Part shown: positions 12,905 through 14,475 of the stretch, piece after piece
How the letters are laid out: each line of letters starts with the position of its first letter
Position numbering within the stretch: position 1 is the stretch's first letter
NCBI GenBank assembly: GCA_900552015.1
Contig: URXY01000050.1
Span: forward strand, 1-14,475
DNA length: 14,475 nt
Source of the DNA: an uncultured Eubacteriales bacterium
GTDB taxonomy: Bacteria; Bacillota; Clostridia; Oscillospirales; Oscillospiraceae
Direction: 5' to 3'
Made by a program: the position numbers and the translations under genes
The notes under the pieces: generated by a model
What the model saw: only the letters and a program-made list of their open reading frames with translations
Told to the model about the DNA's origin: nothing
The model's database searches: none

Positions 12905-14434
12905 ATGAAACGAATCATTTCCGCGCTGCTTGCAGCGCTTCTGCTGCTGAGCCTTGCCGCCTGCGGCGAAAAGACCGACGAGGATACGACGGCATCCACC
13001 TATGATGACACGCTCATCACCGAGCTTTACAGCGAAGAGGGCGACTACACCGATGCTCCCGGCAACGAGGTGCACTATTTCTACCATGTGCCGCAGCTCG
13101 TGTCGGAAACGGCGGTCGCCGCCGCGATGAATGCCGAGATCGCTGACCGGTTCGGCGCGCTTGCACAGGAGCAGAAGAATATGATGGCTGCCCGCGCCTC
13201 GCTCACGTGTCCGTCCGTCCGCTGGGAGAGCCACTGGAACGGCAGCCTGCTCTGCCTTCTGGTGGAGAGCACGATGGACGACGGCTCAACAGACTGTGCC
13301 GTTTACAGCTATGATTTTTTTGGCGGCCAGCGCCTGACGAGCGAAGACCTGCTCACGCGCTGCGGCCTGAGCGGAACGGAATTTGTCGACGGTGTGCGCC
13401 GCGCGGCGGCAAACTGCTTTGACGGGACCTATCGCGGCGCGCTCGTGCGCGGGACGAGCGGCGCGGACTTCATCGCCTCCTACGCCGAGCGGCGCGCATG
13501 GACGCTCTCGGACGCGAATATCAACACGCAGATGCGCGTTTATCTGGCGGAGGACGACATCCTGCATGTGATCCTGCCGCTCGGCGCGTTCGCCGGGGCG
13601 GAGTATTACCATGTGGACCTCGTGCCGGACTTCTCCGCGCCCTCGTGCACAGAGAAGGAGGCATCGGACCGCTTCGTCCGCGCTGCGCTGGGGACGGACG
13701 GTACGCTGAACGTCAGCTTTGAGCAGACGGCGGACTCCGCGTGGTATGCCGAGAATTTCCGCTTTGACTATGAGACGGTCTATCCCGTCGCGGGCCTGTA
13801 TTCCGATTATACGGATGTGTTCATCGGTTCGGTGGGGCAGGGGTACTTTCCGTATATCTTCCTGCTGACGAGTGAGGGCGCGGTCGAATATGTCAACCTT
13901 CTCGAAGGGATGACGGCGGGCTTCCTCTGCTGCGGCGGGCCGCTCGGCAGTGTGGGCGATATCGCCGCATTCGAATCCGGCGAGGTCGAGGAGGACTACG
14001 GCACGTATCAGACGGTGTTCGCCGTCGACAAAAACGGCGAAAAGCACGATCTTTCCGGCCCTGTGAGCGACGCGGACTACACTGTGCCGTCAGAATTCCT
14101 CGGCGAATGGACGGCGACCGTGACGCACGATACGGCAGAGCAGGGCAGCTATGACAGCGACTATATCCTGACGCTCAGCGATGGCGGCGGTGTCACCGTG
14201 CAGGATATCAACAGCGAGGTCGGGCTTTTCTTTGAGTACACCGGCCAGCTCAATTACCTTGGCACGAACGGCGAGGGCATGGTCTTCGGCTATCACCTCA
14301 ACGAGCGCACGGGCGTGGTGCGCTACGGCGCGTTCACGCTGCTGCGCGGAGAAAACGGGCTGCGCGTCAAGATCGTCACGGGCGAAAACCTCTTCGATGC
14401 GCCGAGCGGACGTGCGACGGAATTTTCGCTGTAG
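12905..14434 (+). CDS. Secreted lipoprotein of unknown function with RsiV-like N-terminal half
   Basis: The 509-residue precursor has a clear lipoprotein signal. MKR is followed by a hydrophobic run and the lipobox LSLAAC, with the lipidated Cys at 20 and an acidic, Thr-rich linker after it. Residues about 50-245 resemble the RsiV/DUF4163-DUF3298 type of extracytoplasmic domain (YSYDFFGGQRLTSEDLL near 134-150 and AEDDILHVILPLGAFAGAEYYHVDL near 215-239). I rate this as resemblance, not identification. Residues about 285-390 and 395-509 look like beta-rich domains. The last begins FLGEWTATVTH, like many small substrate- or envelope-associated lipoproteins. A purine-rich site (GGATGGAGAAAGAGAGAAG) precedes the ATG. 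The frame stays open far upstream through mrnC and rqcH, but the signal peptide, ribosome binding site and promoter fix the start here. Confidence 0.85.
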   Translation: MKRIISALLAALLLLSLAACGEKTDEDTTASTYDDTLITELYSEEGDYTDAPGNEVHYFYHVPQLVSETAVAAAMNAEIADRFGALAQEQKNMMAARASLTCPSVRWESHWNGSLLCLLVESTMDDGSTDCAVYSYDFFGGQRLTSEDLLTRCGLSGTEFVDGVRRAAANCFDGTYRGALVRGTSGADFIASYAERRAWTLSDANINTQMRVYLAEDDILHVILPLGAFAGAEYYHVDLVPDFSAPSCTEKEASDRFVRAALGTDGTLNVSFEQTADSAWYAENFRFDYETVYPVAGLYSDYTDVFIGSVGQGYFPYIFLLTSEGAVEYVNLLEGMTAGFLCCGGPLGSVGDIAAFESGEVEEDYGTYQTVFAVDKNGEKHDLSGPVSDADYTVPSEFLGEWTATVTHDTAEQGSYDSDYILTLSDGGGVTVQDINSEVGLFFEYTGQLNYLGTNGEGMVFGYHLNERTGVVRYGAFTLLRGENGLRVKIVTGENLFDAPSGRATEFSL

Positions 14435-14459
14435 CGCGGGGCAAAAGAAGGGGAGAGGC

Positions 14460-14475
14460 GGGCGCGGATGCGCCC
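14460..14475 (+). terminator. Terminator-like hairpin cut by the window end
   Basis: GGGCGC and GCGCCC pair perfectly around GGAT, 25 bases after the lipoprotein stop codon. The window ends at the last base of the stem, so the T-tract needed to confirm a terminator cannot be seen. Confidence 0.45.

Overview
The window looks like chromosomal DNA from a GC-rich anaerobic Clostridia, probably Oscillospirales from a gut-type habitat. This is inferred from the [FeFe]-hydrogenase, the clostridial AGGAGG-type ribosome binding sites, the RqcH/Mini-RNase III pair and strong G/C third-position use. No rRNA or tRNA gene is visible, and I see no transposase, integrase, phage gene or CRISPR array. Ten protein genes are supported.

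Layout. 1-615 has no convincing gene. It is packed with inverted repeats and ends in a 19-bp hairpin that probably terminates the minus-strand operon to its right. 616-2707 (minus) is a two-gene operon: an MscS-type mechanosensitive channel, then an overlapping PlsC-like acyltransferase with a zinc ribbon. A divergent promoter region (about 2734-2833) separates it from a plus-strand pair, a membrane-dipeptidase-family (M19) peptidase and a TetR-type regulator (2870-4440). After a hairpin comes a PutP-type sodium:proline symporter (4620-6158) with its own terminator.

6371-9948 is the most interesting block: two overlapping plus-strand genes. The first protein joins the NuoF C-terminal 4Fe-4S domain directly to a GltD/NfnL-like FAD/NAD(P)H oxidoreductase and adds a C-terminal four-cysteine tail. 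The second is a complete [FeFe]-hydrogenase with a full relay of N-terminal Fe-S clusters. The FMN-binding half of NuoF/HydB and the NuoE/HydC subunit are absent from the locus. The pair therefore looks like a compact H2:NAD(P)H, possibly electron-bifurcating, hydrogenase, different from the usual HydABC. It probably belongs to the glutamate-synthase-linked [FeFe]-hydrogenases. Two overlapping promoters and a cluster of ATAGAT/ATCTAT half-sites precede it. A perfect 18-bp stem, able to act in both directions, closes it.

10010-12730 (minus) reads mrnC (Mini-RNase III), then rqcH (ribosome rescue), then a small membrane-anchored protein of unknown function, and converges on the same terminator. 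12905-14434 (plus) is a lipoprotein of unknown function, transcribed divergently from mrnC behind a promoter whose spacer contains a perfect 12-bp palindrome. The window ends in a partial terminator-like hairpin.

How the genes fit together. The dipeptidase and symporter suggest use of peptides and proline as nutrients. The hydrogenase pair would balance H2 against pyridine nucleotides during such fermentation. The mrnC-rqcH operon concerns ribosomal RNA maturation and stalled-ribosome rescue. The functional links between blocks are inference.
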